A DNA stretch of 6,099 bases, taken from DALYDK01 sp964415715 (GTDB lineage Bacteria > Patescibacteriota > Saccharimonadia > Saccharimonadales > CAIOMD01). This document shows positions 5,256 to 6,099 of the stretch, piece by piece. The DNA lies in NCBI GenBank assembly GCA_964415715.1, contig CAYQBK010000025.1, positions 1 through 6,099 on the forward strand, given 5' to 3'. The first letter of the stretch is position 1. Each line of letters begins with the position of its first letter. The position numbers and the translations under genes were made by a program. A model generated the notes under the pieces. The model was not told the origin of the DNA. It saw only the letters and a list, made by a program, of their open reading frames with translations, and ran no database searches.

Positions 5256-6099
5256 TTATTTTACATATACTTTGTCAGCCAATCGAGCATCTATATATTC
5301 GGTAGGTTTCTGCTCACCTATCTGTTTAAGTGTGGCTACATATGCCCCATACTGCTGTTCAATAGTGGCTGAATCTAATATAAATCTAACATAAAAGTTC
5401 CCTTCTGAGCTATCTCTCATCAGTATTTCGTGAGGTTGAGGTGGGATTTCAAAACTAATGTTTGAGTTACCCTCGGCACCACTTTGAAATATCAGTTTAT
5501 TAAATGCCACGGCCTGATCTGGTGTTATAAATTGTGCTCCTTCCTGAGCAGATACTCCCGTTCCGTTAATAATATTAACCATGGCTTTGATATTTGATGC
5601 ATCGTTAGTTGGTAGCAAAATCCTACCTTTGTCACTTAGTATGTATTTTAGTCCAGCCTGCTGAAAGGTTGCCATGGCTTTATCGGTAGTTATTCGTATA
5701 ACAGGTCGGCGACCAAAAAAGCTTGTGCTAACAGAAACGTTACTAATCTCTGGCACGGTAGCTTTCAAATTTTTTGCTATTCCTGTCTTGTCTAACGTAG
5801 GTTTGAGCATATTGAGCCAGGTCTTATTAACTGCTTCAAGTGAAAATTTATAGTACGTTGTTGCTGGTCGGTAGCTTGGTCCCCCAATAATAACCTGCGG
5901 TTCCCTGCTGAGTGTCATCATAAACAGCAGTGCTATACCGGCAACACTACCAACAATTATATAAAACCAATTTTTAGCCAAGATTCGCAAATGTCTTTTG
6001 CGAGTTTCAGATTTTAAATTTTCACCCGCAACCTGCCTGTCACTGGTGTTGAGCTGTTGACTAGAGGCAGTGTAATACGAATACACCCGCCGCCTATCT
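5256..6099 (-). CDS. ftsQ: FtsQ/DivIB-like cell-division membrane protein, probably partial at its N-terminus
   Basis: Counted from the GTG at 6084-6086 this is 276 residues. The frame stays open to the window edge (codons for Asp-Arg-Arg-Arg before it) without a clear ribosome-binding site, so the true start may lie outside. A basic cytoplasmic segment (KSETRKRHLRILAKN, 25-39) leads to one transmembrane helix (about 40-59). Next comes a region compatible with a POTRA domain (about 65-140, with VSVSTSFFGRRPVIRIT), then a KYILSDKGRILLP stretch (147-159) like the FtsQ beta domain. The end, EYIDARLADKVYVK, resembles the usual FtsQ finish (IDLR..D.VYVK). FtsQ is a bitopic divisome scaffold linking early division proteins to the septal peptidoglycan machinery. 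The gene is convergent with the ATPase gene, and its TAA touches the right mobile element. The FtsQ call rests on architecture and short motifs; another POTRA-type envelope protein is possible. Confidence 0.7.
   Translation of the reverse strand, partial: DRRRVYSYYTASSQQLNTSDRQVAGENLKSETRKRHLRILAKNWFYIIVGSVAGIALLFMMTLSREPQVIIGGPSYRPATTYYKFSLEAVNKTWLNMLKPTLDKTGIAKNLKATVPEISNVSVSTSFFGRRPVIRITTDKAMATFQQAGLKYILSDKGRILLPTNDASNIKAMVNIINGTGVSAQEGAQFITPDQAVAFNKLIFQSGAEGNSNISFEIPPQPHEILMRDSSEGNFYVRFILDSATIEQQYGAYVATLKQIGEQKPTEYIDARLADKVYVK

Noticed and set aside
5164..5394. Plus-strand frame of 76 codons
   Set aside because: It spans the right element and runs antisense to the end of the FtsQ-like gene; no start signal.

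Overview
The window is AT-rich bacterial DNA with three protein genes and an unusually long non-coding gap between two convergent genes. The proteins suggest a Candidate Phyla Radiation bacterium, most likely Candidatus Saccharibacteria (TM7). The basis is the pairing of a short sigma-region-4-like regulator carrying winged-helix repeats with a large soluble VirD4/TraG-like ATPase of a type common in that group, plus a divergent FtsQ-like protein. This assignment is inference from protein character only. All three genes end in TAA, so the window does not test for a recoded TGA.

Left part (1-4074, + strand): an upstream palindrome and a good sigma-70-type promoter (91-119) precede a 352-residue regulator (171-1229). 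It has a sigma region 4 helix-turn-helix followed by what look like four tandem winged-helix units. After a 94-base gap with a perfect TATAAT box and a small palindrome comes a 916-residue ATPase (1324-4074). It has clear Walker A and B motifs and a long Asn/Thr/Gln/Pro-rich tail. The two genes may be co-transcribed or driven separately; no strong terminator separates them.

Middle (4075-5255): no credible protein gene. Two related elements of about 160 bases (4078-4235 and 5092-5255) face each other as inverted copies. Each is itself an imperfect palindrome beginning ACTGG and ending CCAGT, with a small GTGCC/GGCAC-type hairpin at its apex. They look like non-autonomous MITE-type mobile elements. 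Each abuts the stop codon of the gene next to it, with candidate 4-base target duplications. Between them lies an 856-base non-coding island. It holds a strong promoter (4766-4795) overlapped by two perfect palindromes, further short palindromes, direct repeats and a long stable hairpin (5027-5073).

Right part (5256-6099, - strand): a membrane-anchored protein resembling the cell-division protein FtsQ/DivIB (one transmembrane segment, POTRA-like region, FtsQ-like C-terminal end), reading in from beyond the right edge and ending against the right element.

The most interesting region is the element-flanked island. It may be a small composite mobile unit, a locus for a regulated small RNA, or both.
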